Shown here: piece after piece, positions 1 to 13,633 of the stretch
How positions within the stretch are numbered: the stretch's first letter is position 1
How the letters are laid out: every line of letters starts with the position of its first letter
From: Ophioderma brevispina
Lineage: Eukaryota; Echinodermata; Ophiuroidea; Amphilepidida; Ophiodermatidae
NCBI GenBank assembly: GCA_023653785.1
Contig: JAMKCH010007136.1
Span: forward strand, 1-64,000
Reading direction: 5' to 3'
DNA: 64,000 nt
Position numbers and translations under genes: made by a program
Notes under the pieces: generated by a model
Databases searched by the model: none
The model's input: the letters and a program-made list of their open reading frames with translations, nothing else
What the model was told of the DNA's origin: nothing

Positions 1-788
1 TTTATACCCACATTGTGTATAACTTGACACGTACGTCGTAATCATTAGGATTGCCATAATTGTCTCAAGAAAATTACTAGAGTATGATAGATTAATCACC
101 AATCCTGACATTTACTACAGGTTGATAAGTGCTTTACCATCTGTAAATTTCTGTCTAAATACGGGTACAATGGACCAGAATAGACACATTGGAGGCAGAT
201 CTCATCATGCATCGCACGCAAGGCGAAAAAGGCACCCTCTCCATCACTTTATCTATTGAGTCATTTTATTTGGCAACCTTATACACATTTCCCATAACCT
301 TTGACTCCTTTAAGCGGTTGAATTGTTTTTAAAGAACCGATGAATAATGAAGTATTTTACCTTCCAATCTCATCATCAATGGAGTTTCTCTTGACCTATC
401 GTGCTGATAGAAGTTTTTGCATCCCGTCAACCTTGCCTTGCTTCCCTTTTACGGTCCCTCGTACTTTCATTCTTGTAAAAATCGGATTTCTTTTTGATAA
501 AGAAAACTCTCACGGGCATGTAACGTTTCTTCCGGGAGTGTTAGACGGAAGTTGATGGAGTTAGCTGACCCGATTTTGGAACTGCATATGAGTCTGTGAT
601 AATCGTTCCAGTTAAGCACTAGTGTATGCATCTGCTCCCAAAATAAAGGAATACAGAACGTTGAAATTTGAATACCGAAATGCACTAATCATAGTTTCTC
701 ATTGCGATAAATATTCAACTGATTTTAAGAGATGAACACATCAATCTATTTTTCCTTCGCTTTCTATGTAAACTACCCTAGTACAGAT
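1..788. repeat. Dispersed repeat, copy 1 (pairs with 9945-10762)
   Basis: This is a direct copy of 9945-10762. Shared landmarks include aaaattactagagt, the caaggcgaaaa-type stretch, cgggcatgtaacgtttcttc and agcactagtgta. Copies differ by many substitutions and small indels. The left edge is cut by the window. No coding content was recognised. Confidence 0.8.
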
Positions 789-1121
789 ACACGATATACT
801 ATAACCGCCTCGCAAAAACTAAAACAATCGATTGTATAAATCCAGCTTCTTTCAAGGATGACTGACATAATGTTTCGTGCAATACCTCAAGATAGCATCT
901 AAGCTTTATTCGGACTACTAAATTTACACCCTGAAAAAAAATTGCGACCGTAACTGTACTAATATTGGTTAAATACACTTCCAACTTGCATAAAAGACCT
1001 ACCGTGTTAATAACGTATTTACTCCAAATTCAACAAAATGAAGTAATTCTTTTTGGATTGAACTATCAAAGAGGAGGTTTCCTAAAATAAAGGAGACATT
1101 AAATCCTAATCCCACTCATGT

Positions 1122-1380
1122 AAGGGAGGGGTCATTATTCAACTCAGGGGGAAGGAGTCTTTGAGGGTTTGGAACCGAAAAGAGAGGGGGGGACGTGAAG
1201 TTTTTCATCAACCGAGAGGGGGGAACCTGAACTTTTAAAATGGGAAAATCGTATATTCATGTGGGGGTGAACGTGACATTTTTGAACGGAAGCGAAGGGT
1301 GGAACAGCGAAAATGTTTGCCGAAAAATTGAAATCCTCCTTCCCCCCCCCCTGCCATAAATAATGACCGCCCCCTAAATT
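1122..1380. mobile_element. Short TIR element, MITE-like
   Basis: The ends are imperfect inverted copies: taagggaggggtcattatt on the left and aataatgaccgccccctaa on the right. The interior is purine-rich and non-coding. The superfamily is unknown. Confidence 0.5.
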
Positions 1381-2674
1381 AAACCAACTTGGATAAAATT
1401 TTCGTAAGCTCAGTTTGGAAAAGAATGTTCGCAGAATGTATAGTAAGGTGTTTTACATGGAAATTTTGGTGTTTTTTTTTATTTTGGAATCATGAGATCT
1501 TAGGAGATCTGTGGAAGAAAACTCTTTTCAAATGTAAAAATACCACCGCACCTCCTTGAAAAAAAAGTCTTTTGACGAATGGAACTATACCAGTCTCAAT
1601 ACTGATAAAACTTTAGCACGGGGTTTTGACATTGAATATAACGTTAATAGACAGGTCCCAGCCAAGGAAAAACTGCCTTTTCCAGTCAAGGTTTTCTGAG
1701 GATTTTTGTCTTCCTTGCACCCATACTCTTTGACATAAGCTTGGGGGCCAACCCATAAATTTTCCCCAAAGCCAAGATGTGGCCGCCAAAATCCAAAATG
1801 GGCTGCCAAAATTAACATTAATTGGATTATACCCTCTCGAAGTTTTTTCCTGTCAAAGGTTTTTTCAGTGATTCTGTCATCCTGAACATTTCCCCATTCA
1901 AATTGGCCCTACAGCCACTCGAATATTCCCCAAATTCCAAGATGGCCGCCAAAAATCAAATGTTTACCAAATGACTAATTACACTATACCGCGTCTTGGG
2001 TACCCTTCCATCAAACATAAGGTTTGGAAGAAACGGAAGATGGTATTCGGCCAATATGGTTCACCGTTCTCTGCTCCCAATTCCAACCTAGCATTTCAGT
2101 AAGGAACAAGAGACACAAAGGTTAACGCCAGGGACTGGACAATATGCTTTGCAATATTTACATTTGCTGCTTCAAAGTAACCTGTTGTTAAATGAAATTC
2201 CAGGCTTAATACCATTGAAATAAATGTGACAAAACATATATCATTTGCGATCCATCGCAAGAAGAAGAAGGGTGGACTCAACCAGATAGGGTTCAAGAAG
2301 ACAAAATCACTCAGAAAACCTTGATGGAAAAAAATGGCAGTTTTTCCCCATAAAATATAGAAACTGAATACCGTCCAGTTTTAAATTTCCCTTGCCCTCC
2401 CATCCCCCATTAATTTTTTTTTCTTAATTAGGAAAAAAACGCAGAGTATGAGCTTTCTTAGGCAATAGCGTTATAAATATTTTTGATTATCCTCGGGGAC
2501 TGATATCCCACTCAGGTTGGTCAAATAAATCAAAATAAGGTGTCAATATGGGGTGATGAAATAAAAACGTGTATGGTTCCCCCCCCCCCAGTTTACCTAT
2601 ACGGAGTAAGGAAACAAAACGCCAACTCCAACTTAAGAAACGAATTTTTTGTATTTGAAACCATGTAATATACC

Positions 2675-3122
2675 AGGGTGAGTTCAAAAAGAAATTGACC
2701 CTGATTGTGTCCGCAATTTTGATGTTTGAAGTAACAGATATCTAACAGGCTTGGTTCATCTGAAAGATTAGTTATGAGCTGTAATTTGCCTGCAAAGTCA
2801 TTCATATCGGTTAGGTATAGGACCGAGCCTACAGTCGTGAATCAAGTGATCGGTTTAGTGCTCTGTCCACGGATTCACATTGAAAAGGAACGGTGTTCAG
2901 CGAAGGAATCAGTGTCAGAAGAAAATCAGGCTATTATTCACTGCAGAATCTTGATTCGAAAGGACTGTAGATCCGCCTATACTTAACCGATTGGAATGAT
3001 CTTTGCAGCAAATAAAGATAGTAAAAAAGCTTTCCGATGATACCACATTGTTAGATATATATTATTTAAAAATTCAAAATGGCGGACCCCAATCAGGGTC
3101 AATTTTTTTTTTTACTCACCCT
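2675..3122. mobile_element. Fold-back/MITE element with AGGGTGAGT ends
   Basis: The terminal inverted repeat is agggtgagt / actcaccct, continued inward by aaattgaccctgattg and its complement. The two halves pair along most of their length, giving a long imperfect hairpin of about 450 bases. It carries no protein. Confidence 0.75.
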
Positions 3123-3127
3123 TTATT

Positions 3128-3400
3128 AACCAATATGTACTTTTAATGTAAACGAGTGAAAATACACTTTTCAAGGAGTGACTCTAGCGACCAGTCCTTG
3201 TTGGAGTTAAATTTTCCTCTTTTGAGAGTGAATGCTGACAATTCTTCACTCTTATGAGAGTGACACGTCATCGTTGAAGAGTAATCATAAACAAAATTCA
3301 CTCCTTAAAGAGTAAAATTAACTCCAACAAAGCCTGGTCCCTAGAGCAATCCTTGAAAGAGTGATTTTCACTCTTTTACATTTAAGAGGTACATTGGTAA
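3128..3400. mobile_element. Fold-back/MITE element
   Basis: The left arm (accaatatgtactttt, gagtgaaaat) and the right arm (attttcactc, gtacattggt) are inverted copies, with further pairing of the ttgttggagtta and taactccaacaa blocks. It lies directly after the previous hairpin element and is a different family. Confidence 0.7.
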
Positions 3401-3999
3401 AACAAAGATTTTCCATCGCACTTTTCACTGTCATTGCATTTCATTTCATTAATTACACATTTACAGTATTGTTTCTTTAGCCCTTTAAATGTGAATTTAA
3501 TGAGCCTCCTGTCTTTAATAAACCATCATAACATCCTGATCATTGGTTGTCATCATCATTATCACAATCGCAATCACCGCTACCATTTATTACCACCAAT
3601 CTCATCCTTAGTCTCCTATCACGCATTCCACACATTCGTTCTATTCTTTTACCACGTTTTCTTAAAAGTACTGATGCAATATTTAGGCCATGATGCCAAA
3701 GCGAAAAAGATGCTCGGATAAGGACCAAGGAGGCGCACCCCTTGGGAAGTACAGATTCTTCCAAAATAATTTCTAAAATTATAGAAATTAGTTTTAGTGG
3801 TTCTCACTTCTAGTTATGTGCCTTCTCGAGGAAAATGAACTTTAAAATGTCAGTTTCCTTTATGCACATGAATAGCCGTGACTACGTGCTCTATACCATG
3901 ATTCATTGACTCCAGCAAATATGGGGGCTGTTGATAAGACCAAACACTTCACGGATTCTTTCATCTGGAACTGCAGAGCCATTGTTATTATCCATGCAA

Positions 4000-4620
4000 C
4001 TGAAAGATTGCAGGTGCTATACCACCACCCCGATTTGGATTAAGCTATTTTCATGGACGTGGAACACAAAATACCCGTCTCTTTCACGAATAAATAAAGT
4101 TAGCGGTTCTACTGTGTGTTCAATTTTCCTTGACCCTATACTTCATCCTTTATTCGAAAGGGAAACAAGTGAAACAAAGCTCCTGAGAAAAAATGTTTGG
4201 CAAACGGTGACCAAACATCTTTATGCAGAACCAAACCCGTACCTTGCCGCGTAAACCCCCCATTTCTATTTAATTTAGTATTGCTTCCATAGCAGAAATC
4301 GAAAATCTTCACCTTTCTAAATTTCAATTCACCTTGGCGGTGAACCGTGCCGAACAAAACTTTTAATTGGAATAGAAAAACGGTCCAATATTCATTATGA
4401 TTTAAGTTATGGGTGTTTGGTTCTGCACCAAGATGTTAGATCATAGCTTGCCAACAAACTTTCTTTCATGATTTTTTGCTCATCTTGTTTTCTTTTGAAA
4501 TATGAATAGTAATAGTAAATTCCCAGCATAGTTTGAGTTTTAGTTTCTTCGTGAATGAGGCTGTAGCTCAATCTAAACCGGGCGGCGAAAACCATCAAAA
4601 GCTTTTACGTCATGGACAAT
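4000..4620. mobile_element. Imperfect fold-back repeat; half-copy near 9340-9510
   Basis: Inverted blocks include aacatctttatgcagaacc near 4200 and ggttctgcaccaagatgtt near 4420, with weaker pairing outward. A related single arm is present at about 9340-9510 (gtgcagaacccc). Boundaries are approximate. Confidence 0.5.
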
Positions 4621-5929
4621 AACAAGGTTTTTGGCAGTCCCACGAATCTGAAGTCGTTTTCCTATTCATCCTTTTCAAGAACGGCCGGGCGGATTTACTT
4701 ATCATAGCACCATTATTTGTTGATTCATGGAACGTGTTGTACTCTCTTGTTCACTTATATTCAGGGAAAAAAGGAGATGCATTTAATTCATTTTTACGAG
4801 ACCACGCGTAGAATCTGAATTTTTGATAATTTTTATACAATTTATTTTAAGCAAAATTGTACTTGTAAGGTGCGTCACCTTTGTGAACGTTATGAGATCT
4901 TGCCCGCAGCCTAATTTGAAGAACAATGATTCTTGTTCTCGTTCAACTTTTTCCTTGTGTATTAAGTACTAACACCACAGAGATGTATATCATCAGATTT
5001 CTTACAATCCCATGATACGTTTTGTTTGTTTTATATGGCTTTTGATGGATGGAAACGCACCTGTCTCATAACAGGAAAAACTCAATCACAAATACCTGAC
5101 AACTGCAGATTTTATCAACGTTAAGAGATAGAAACAAACCTTTAATAATATATGACTCTGAATGTTTCACCCTGTGGCCCCACTTTCTTGCCTGCTTATA
5201 CCGTAAAAGTAAAAACTAAAATTAATTAATGACGATCAATATCGACGAAACCAACGGCTTAAAAACAATTGTGTAATAGCCAATAAGGGCGTTATAACAT
5301 AAACCTATTTCCATTTTACAAACCGATGGACAATCGTATGAGCTTAGAATATAAGTAATTTCCTATATTTCCGTGCACACCCCCCCCCAGTCAATTGCAA
5401 ATGCCAAATCGCTCTCTTAAATAGAGATAAATAGGAAAAAGGGGATTTACCATCAAATTGAAGAGACAAGAAACTTGATGTTTGAATGATCTCTTATAAA
5501 AAAGGGATCCAAACTGATGCCCCATGAGAAAATAAATGGCACTTATAAAGCTTTTCACAATGCCGTGTTTTTCAGCAACTCCTTGAATAGTGGCAACACC
5601 ATCACAAGGACAATACGAAACAGAGAGACAGCAAGAAGACACACACCAACAGACACACACCCACACACAACGGCACACTCACACCCTCAAAATGCACCTG
5701 TGGTTTTTAGGCTGTGGGACAATGTCCTTTTGTCTTTTGTTTGGTTGTCCCATCGGGGCTAGGGGAAAAACAAGTGTAAATTTCATAATAAATTATTAAA
5801 TCTATAGTCCGTCTTGTTCCAACACAAATAAAAACATTGCACATTTTCTGAAAAAGAATAAAATGTCACTTCAATTTCATTTCCCCCAATATCATTGCAA
5901 TGGATACACAAGACTTCAGCAAACAATGG

Positions 5930-8900
5930 GTCTTTCTTATCGTTTCCAAACCCTGTGGTTCTCAAATATGATCCAGCCAGAGATGGTTACTGCGTCTGGC
6001 TGCTTCACTGATTTCCGCAAGTCCTTGTTTTGTGCATTGTTGCTCCACAGCAATGGCAGCACCAAGAGGTGTCCATTGTCTGTGGTGCTATTCCACAATC
6101 GCAGGTAGTATCCTGATCTTCTTCCAGATAGCCCCACTTCCTTCAGGAAACCTTAGATCGGCCTTCTGGTTCTCAATCTATTGAGGCCAATTCGCCATTC
6201 ATCCATGATGAGTCGCTCCAGGTGGGGAGTGCTCACAGGTTCATACCGATAGATGTTACTTTACTCTGGTTGATAGCAAGTCTTTCTTCCACAAGAGGCA
6301 ACTCTTCTTAACCTCCCTTAGAGACTGTGTCAAGAGGGTTGGACTTTGCTTAAGAAAGGCTCTCTCTGGATTTACGGCGGTTGGCAGCAGTTATCTGTCG
6401 GACATAGGGTGTTTCACATTGATACTTGGCAGCTACGTTCTTGCATGTTTGCTACACTACGACGACGGATGTCTGGTGGAGCAATTCCTGCTAGGCTGTA
6501 CAAGTTTTCCGTTGGTGTTGGACGGAGGGCATCCTGTGATAAACCGGCAGGAGGCATTTAAAACGACCCGCTGGATCAAGCTTGTTGGCATTGGTTAATC
6601 TTTCCCATACAGGGAAGGCATACTCTGCACATGATAGGGCAAGTGCCGTCGATCTTAGGTGATGTGGCGAGCACACTCATCGTTTGTGCCAGTGAGTTTG
6701 GTCAGATGTTATTGCGTGAACCTACTTTTGCTCTTCGCGTCTTCCTCGAATTGGGTCTATAAGAGAGAGTACGGTCCAGGTAACTACTCCTAGGTAGACT
6801 ATGGTTGTCACAGGGCTCAGGGGAGTTCCAGACCAGGTAATTTAAGCTGACGTTTGGCCTTCACGTTGCGTAATGGGAAAGCACAACCTTTGTCTTAGAT
6901 GGATTTGCACGTAGGTGGTTTTCCTCATAATAAGGAAGTGAGTTCATCCAAGGCTTTGGAGAGTCGCTCTTCAACAACTGTAGTCGCATCTTGTGCGCTA
7001 ATCCAAGATCGTCTGCATAAATAAAACGACAGGTCCTAAGCACTCCTAGGTTGGTCGTTGGATATAATATGTTGACCGAGAGGTTGCAGCACACTCGCCT
7101 TGTTAGCATTCTGTGAGCCTACGCCACGGCTCTTCTTCGCTCCTAGCTAACAAAGACAAACATCCGGTTTTTGCCAGCAATCCTCTGATAGCTCAGTCAA
7201 AGCGGATGTCCTTGGGTAATTTCCATGATCTTATGGAGTAAAAAAAAAAAGGGCAATCTGTGATTAACAGTGTCGTAGCTGCTTGATAATGTCGACGAAC
7301 ACGACTCCGGTTACCCAACCCTTCTCGAAACCATCCTCAATGTGTTGAGTTAGGTTGAAGTACTTGGCTTGTTGTTGATATGCCTGGCCGAAAACCTGCT
7401 TGTTCTGTATGAGGGTGTATCGGCTATCACAGGTGCGAAACGATTGAGCAGGAGGCGTTCAACGAGCTTGTAGGTATGGCTAGGAGTGGATAAGGTCTGT
7501 AGCTCTTGGGATTGGATGGATCTTTCACATGCTTTAGGCGTTGCCATAACATGGTGCTTTCCTCCAGATTTTGGGAACCTTTGGGAAATAAGATAGCAAT
7601 TGTAGAGCTCAATAAGCCATTCCTTTGCTATTTTGGGCCAAGATTTTTTAGTTGCTCAGTAGTATGTTGTCAAGGCCTACTGCTTTTTCCTGGTATGACG
7701 GTTAGCAATACCGGAATTTCCAATTCGGTCCCATTTTTGAAGGGGCGAGTGAAATCAGGGTCACCACTATACCTCTATGGTCTAGTTTGATCTTCTTTCT
7801 TGGGTTTCTTGCTGCACGTGCCATTTAAAAGCAGTTTGTGGGCAACTTGGTTGGGCGTGACATTTGCTGCTGTGGAGGTTCTGTTGATCCCCTCGGACTT
7901 TTCGGATGGTACCATGCTTTCTTGCTGTTATGGTTCATATCGGTGACTCAATTAAAGGGTGCCAGGTTTTGATTCTTTTCCTGGGGAGCCTCCTCTCCGA
8001 AACGTCTCACCTTATCAGTTTGTTTCACATCAGCCGAAAAAGGATCGCTTTCAAACATGGTTGATACTACCTTGATATTCTCCGTAGCACATTCCTTGGA
8101 AGGCCTGTATATATTCGTCCCAAAGCCTCTGGGTATGAATCTCCGTGCAGTCTTGGTTCACGTAATGCTTGGGCCAATTTGTCATAGTTCTGGGGTTTTG
8201 GAGCAATCCCTCTTCACGTTCTGATCCAGGTCATCATTGAATCCTTTCCAGTCTGTTTTCCTATAGTTAAAGCGCGCTTAAAAGGTACTTTTGTTGGTCT
8301 TCCGCACGTTGACTTGGATAACCGATTGGGTCGATGTTGTAGTTTGTGAAGCAGGATCCAGAACACTCTTGCTACAAAGGTTATAGATATTTTTGCTAAC
8401 AATACTAGGTCAGGGTTGTAACCTCTCGTCCAACGGGCACTTTGAAATGAAATGACGGGCATCTTAGAGTCGTGAAGGAGATGCGTAGCTGTTGACTGTC
8501 TATCCATTCTTCGACAGCTTTGTTCATCTTTGTTAGTTTCATCCATTGTAGCCCCATTGGGTACTATGGCTGTTGAAGTCGGCTCAGCCAATGAAGAAGT
8601 GAGGCCTGGTGGAATTCCCAGGGCCGAGCCGAGGGTGCTCGAAGTCTAATGATGGAGGTTTGTATACACATGTAACTATGACAGAGCCAAGCTCAATGGT
8701 GAGGACTCCGATGTTATTATCATCAGACATTGAGTTGCTACTACTTCGGTGCCTTTTCTCACAATATACAGCTTCCTTCCGTTTTGTCGATGTGGTCTCT
8801 CAATGGCAAGAACCATTCCTGGCATGGTTGGGCGGTGGTTTTGATTTCCCTCTGTGTGTTTCCTGCAGACATGAACATCGCAATGGAGATTGTTACACAA

Positions 8901-8990
8901 TCAGCAATGATGGTACTTTTTGCACGTGGAAAAACCCTCACATTCATTACGCTATAGTCAGGCAGACCTTAGAAAGGCCTGCCGCTGAGG
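5930..8990 (-). mobile_element. Decayed non-LTR retrotransposon (LINE), endonuclease plus reverse transcriptase
   Basis: On the minus strand, broken frames read in LINE order. From about 8990 to 8200 lies an apurinic-like endonuclease: CLQETHRE-type residues, then DFNSHSTQWGY near 8570, then SARWTRGYNPDL. From about 7650 to 6860 lies the reverse transcriptase: NPKSYRP, TYKLVERLLLNR, and the catalytic block FIYADDLGLA at about 7001-7030 followed by NHLRANPSKTKVVL. From about 6680 to 5930 lies the C-terminal region (EYAFPVWER, NANKLDPA). Each domain is split over two or three frames with stops, so it cannot make active protein. The residue pattern resembles Jockey/CR1-group elements; I do not assign a clade. 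Confidence 0.85.
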
Positions 8991-9944
8991 TCTAGTCATG
9001 AATATGGGTAACTTAAGAATGATGTTAATGAAAACAGTGTTTGGAGTTTGTAGAGATTAGTTCGCTGCTTCGCTTCCAATTTACCCTTTGCTTCCTTCGG
9101 CAGTTTAACAGGGATACACAAGACTGTCTCTACTTTCTCCCCCCAATGGAGTTAAAGATATTCATCACCGGCCCGGTATGCGTTGTAGAAAACACTTCAG
9201 ATTCCCTGCATCTGGATGCAGGACCATTGTTATATTGGTCTCGCAGCTGAATAAATTTCAGCTGTTACCGCTCTCCAATTTTACTGAGTACTTTTTCCAG
9301 GACAAAATAATTAAACCGCATTCAGCAAATAAATAAATTTGAGTTCTATAGTGCGTGTTCAATTAAACTTTGGCCATGTTTTTTCATCATGGTATTTCGA
9401 AAAGAAAGAAACATGAACAAACACCATGAGGAGAATGTTGCTGGGCAAGCTTTGAACCTAACCTTTGTGCAGAACCCCAAACAAAAAAAAATCCGTACTT
9501 ATTGCTTAACTTCATTTCTATCATTTACCGCGTTTTCAGAAGACCATTTTAGTGTCAACGACCTATATTTATAATGTACACTGGTTGTTTTAATTGTGAA
9601 AGAGGACGGATATTTGGTCACTCAATCCGAATCGTGGAGGTGGTAACACCTGGCTATACAATGTCCCCACATACCGGGCCCATTTAAATATCTTTAGTCA
9701 TGGTTTTGGCTGAAGTCTATACATATCCCATTGTTATCTGATTTGGAGAAAGAAGTGAGGTGACATTTTTATTTTAATTTTTAAGAAATTTGCCAGTTTT
9801 AATGTGCGGGAACAGACAGTTTATGTGATGTAATATTTTTATTATGAATTTACCTTGGTTTTCCCCTTAGCCCCTCGATGGGGACCAACATAATTTGTTA
9901 TACAGTTGTATTTTGGCCACGCCCCTTAGTCTATTTTAAACGAC

Positions 9945-10762
9945 AATTTCATTGTGTAAAATATAGAAACGTGCGTGGTAATCAGTATGGATTACCATAC
10001 TGATCCCAGGAAAATTACTAGAGTGTGACAGATTAAATCACTCGAATTCACTGCTAGATTTGCTACAGATTGAGAAGTACTTCCATCCGTAAAAAATTTC
10101 TGTCTACGGATTTGAGAACAAAGGGCCAGGAAAGACACTTTAGAAGGCAGGCCTCATCGCGCATCGCCGTAAGGCGAAAAGCACCCTTCTCCATCACTAT
10201 TATTTTATTTGATCTTTTTAAAAAAAGTGCTTATTTGGAAACCTGACACCTTTCCACATATTTGACTCCTTTGCGAGGCAGAATTTGTTTTTAAAGAAAC
10301 GATGATATTAGTTTTACCTTCCAACTCATCACCAAAGAGGTGCTCCCTCTGCGAGTATGCAGCTGATTCCAATTTGGCAATCCACGGCAGCCTTGCTTGC
10401 ACTTCCCTTTTACTTTCCTCCGTAATACTTTTCAATCATGAGAAATCGGATTCGTTTTTAAAAAAAGGGTCTCACGGGCATGTAACGTTTCTTCCGGGAG
10501 TGTTAGACAGAAATTAATAGAGTTAGTGACCCCATATTGTAACTACATTTATTCATTGATACATCGTGCACATGTTAAGCACTAGTGTAATACATCTGCT
10601 CACAAAAGAAAGGGATATTCAATGTTGTGAATGCCCAGAGAACGCTTAATACATATAGGTTATCTTGTGATCAATGAATTTCATCTGATTTAAGAGCTAC
10701 AACACCCAGCCGATTTTTGTTTTTACCTCGCTTTTCTAGTGAAAGCATCATAATACGGATAC
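9945..10762. repeat. Dispersed repeat, copy 2 (pairs with 1-788)
   Basis: This is a diverged direct copy of 1-788 in the same orientation. The matching segment runs from a tttcattgtgtaaaat-like start to an ...atacggatacc-like end. Apparent open frames in both copies are shadows. Confidence 0.8.
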
Positions 10763-10779
10763 CGGGCCTGATATGGGGG

Positions 10780-10960
10780 AGACATGGTAACTTTGAGCAT
10801 GATTCTGTCACATTTAACACTCTCACAAAGGAAATACAAAATATCACCCCAAAGTATAAGCTAAAATTACCAAATAACCAAATTTTGAACATATGATGAC
10901 CAAATGATTGCATAAAGTATGTGTTTGCATATGGCCTCAATATACTTTTTTGTGAGACCC
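10780..10960 (+). repeat. Short dispersed repeat (CTCTCACA family), copy 1
   Basis: It shares taactttgagcatg, acactctcacaaagg, ccaaagtataagct and aaccaaatttt with copies at 12381-12541, 12715-12840, 33876-34362 and 35863-36336. It is non-coding. Confidence 0.7.
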
Positions 10961-11439
10961 CCACTTTAAATTATGTAGAGTTTGTCAGACCTCTGTTGTG
11001 TGGTTTAGGAAATACATTTTAAAAAATAGGGAAAGGTCAAATATCCCAGTGTCTTTCATACTACAGGGGTCAAAGTTTCAAAATGCATACTTTTAAGAAG
11101 GGTTCAAAAAGGTATAGTTTGTGATATGTACGATATTCTGTTTAAGATTTGTAGGATAAATAAAGTTATGGTCAATTACAAACAATGACAGTGTCATAAA
11201 ATTTCCTTGTTACCATAGTAACGAAGCTTCAGAAATAGTGTAAAGTATTATTTTATTATTATCTTTATTATTTTTATTAGCTATGTGACAAAACAAGTAC
11301 GTTAGTTAACTTTTTGTTGTAATATAGTAATTTTTCTGTTTGACCCATGTATTAACAAAGACAGTAATGATATTTGACCTCTATCCTATTTTCTTCTATA
11401 ACTCTATAACCATATCACCGAAGTATGGTAGTGTATAGA

Positions 11440-11570
11440 AGTGAGGTAGTGCCATTTATTCCGTCAAGCACTACTGCACAACATCATACAGCACATGACG
11501 GAATCACTTGTAAAACCTCATTTGCATACTTGGGACTTCTATGAGAAACGTTTCTCGGAAGTATGGCAAG
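11440..11570. mobile_element. Degenerate copy of the 51066-51214 fold-back element
   Basis: It shares the core attccgtcaag...catgacggaat and the right arm (acctcatttgcat, gggacttctat, gaaacgt) with 51066-51214. The left arm is mostly lost. Confidence 0.65.
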
Positions 11571-11582
11571 CTATACATTTAT

Positions 11583-11928
11583 TTAAAGGCGCATTTCGTG
11601 ATCCTAGCACGTTATGTTTTGTTTATGGTTCACTAGATATCCCCAAGAAAAGGTTAATTAAAAAATGTCGGTTAAATTTGTCGAGGCGTTTTGATGTTAT
11701 GAGGAAATGTTTATATCACAGTGCCCCATTGGCCAGCTTTGTTGTAAATTCTGTCCATTTACTGACAGAAAATACAAAATTACGAATTTATTCCAGAGTA
11801 GATCGAATTTGCACGTACGATTTGCCACACATGCTATACTTACGCTAACGGTTCAGGTGGTATAAAAATTTCAACTTTTTTTAGTTAAGTTGGGGGACGA
11901 GGCTGTGGATCACGAAATGCTCCTTTAA
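11583..11928. mobile_element. MITE with TTAAAGG termini, copy A
   Basis: Inverted ends are ttaaaggcgcatttcgtgat on the left and atcacgaaatgctcctttaa on the right, about 22 bases with one mismatch. Length is 346 bases with no coding content. The right end resembles the solo end at 20974-20994. Confidence 0.8.
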
Positions 11929-12380
11929 TCCTTATTATCACACAGCAAACATTTTCGTCTAAATTTTATGTTTTTCAGATGAATTTGAATTTTTACCTCT
12001 AATAACCTTTGACCGATGATTTCAAGGCATTCCCCTTCCTATATTTTTCCTACTTTTTGATATGTTGTTCTATGATATTTCTGTTGCAATTTTGTCCAAG
12101 TTAGACTACTTATTTTTATAATTGACTGGTGTATAATATTTATAGAAAAAAACATTCTTCGTCTTGGCAGTTTTCCTTGGAGCATTCAGTGCTATCAACA
12201 CAGAGAAGTATGTCATCAGATTTTTATACCATCCCATGATACATTTGGTTTATTTTGATATGGTTTTGACGGATGGAAACACACCGGTGTTGTAACTGAG
12301 GAGAACTTTATCACGAAATATCTGACATGATATTTAAGGTGGAATCAAGCCTTAACACTTAAGTGCCCAATGAGGGGGTT

Positions 12381-13170
12381 CCTGGTTACACACCACTACT
12401 CACTTATACACAGTAGTCTATGGGAAAAGTGGTAATTTTGAGCATGTTTCTTTCACATTTAAAACTCTCACAGAGGAAATACAACAATATCACACCAAAG
12501 TACAAGCTAAAATCACTAAATAACAAAATTGATAGCTATGTAAAAAATCGTGCGTATAAAGAACAGTAAAGACCAGTAATATAAGGTGTTGATATGACCT
12601 AGTTTTTGCAAATTAGAGACAAAGTCGGCATTTTAAATGTGGGAAAAATAACTGATAGTTGCTTTAAACACACTATTTTAAGACAGCCTCTAACATCTTC
12701 AATAGGAAGAAAGAGTGGCAACTATGAACATGTTTCTTTCACATTTAAAACTCTCACAGTGGAAATACAACAATATCACACCAAAGTACAAGCTAAAATC
12801 ACTAAATAACAAAATTGATAGCTATGTATTAAGTAATCGTGCGAATATTTTGCTTGACAGCTAGTATCTATGCTGCTGTTCTAATAAAGGCCTCTGCAAG
12901 TTGCTTTTAGTAACACGCCGTATTTGTCAAGAAATTTTGATTTTTGTGCTTCGACTTTTTAAGGTCTAAAACAGCAGTAAATACCATCTTAAAGACCGCT
13001 TAATTGTCTGTTTTTCACAAAGAACAGTAATATAAGGTGTTGATATGACCTAGTTCTTGCAAATTAGAGACAAAATCGGCATTTTAAATTTATAAAAAAA
13101 GGACTGATAGTGGCTTTAAACACACTATTTTAAGACAGCCTCTAACATCTTCAATAGCAAGAAATTACCA
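12381..13170 (+). repeat. Two CTCTCACA-family copies plus a local duplication
   Basis: Copies of the CTCTCACA repeat lie at 12381-12541 and 12715-12840. A second unit (ataaggtgttgatatgacct, gcaaattagagacaaa, gacagcctctaacatcttc) occurs at about 12560-12715 and again at 13018-13165. No exon was recognised before 13634. Confidence 0.7.
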
Positions 13171-13633
13171 TGCTCATATAAAAGAATCATTTAAAGCATC
13201 ACCCACCTAGACGATGTAGTGAGGTAATATCTGTCCTTACTTTTGTTAAACTGCTTATACTCAAAGGACATGCCCAGATACCCTTATAGACTGACCCAGA
13301 GATTTTCCGAGGAGGGCGCCCTCAATTTGTGTTTTTTGCATATACATAATGCGTGTCCATATACTAAGCACTGTGTAAAATAGCTAAGCTCAAATCGAAG
13401 TCCTTCATATAGAAAATTACAACTTTGTTATGGCCCTGTTATACTACATAAATGTTTGCATCAAAAGTGAGAATCCGATTCATCTCAAACTTTGGATTTG
13501 GGCATTTTAGGTGACTATCCTTAGTTCTAGTTTACTATTATTAATTTTTACACAAATCGATCTCCAACCCATTGGGTCCTTCACTGTTCATATTTTATGC
13601 CAACTAACTCGTACTTCTTTTCTTTCGATGCAG

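Noticed and set aside
11495..11848. Open frame of 117 codons on the + strand
   Set aside because: It spans the join of a fold-back element and a MITE, both non-coding.
1..13633. Search for ligand-binding-domain exons (Cys-loop, conserved Trp and Pro motifs) of the receptor
   Set aside because: No segment with the expected motifs and splice sites was found by eye. Short diverged exons could have been missed; a profile search would decide.
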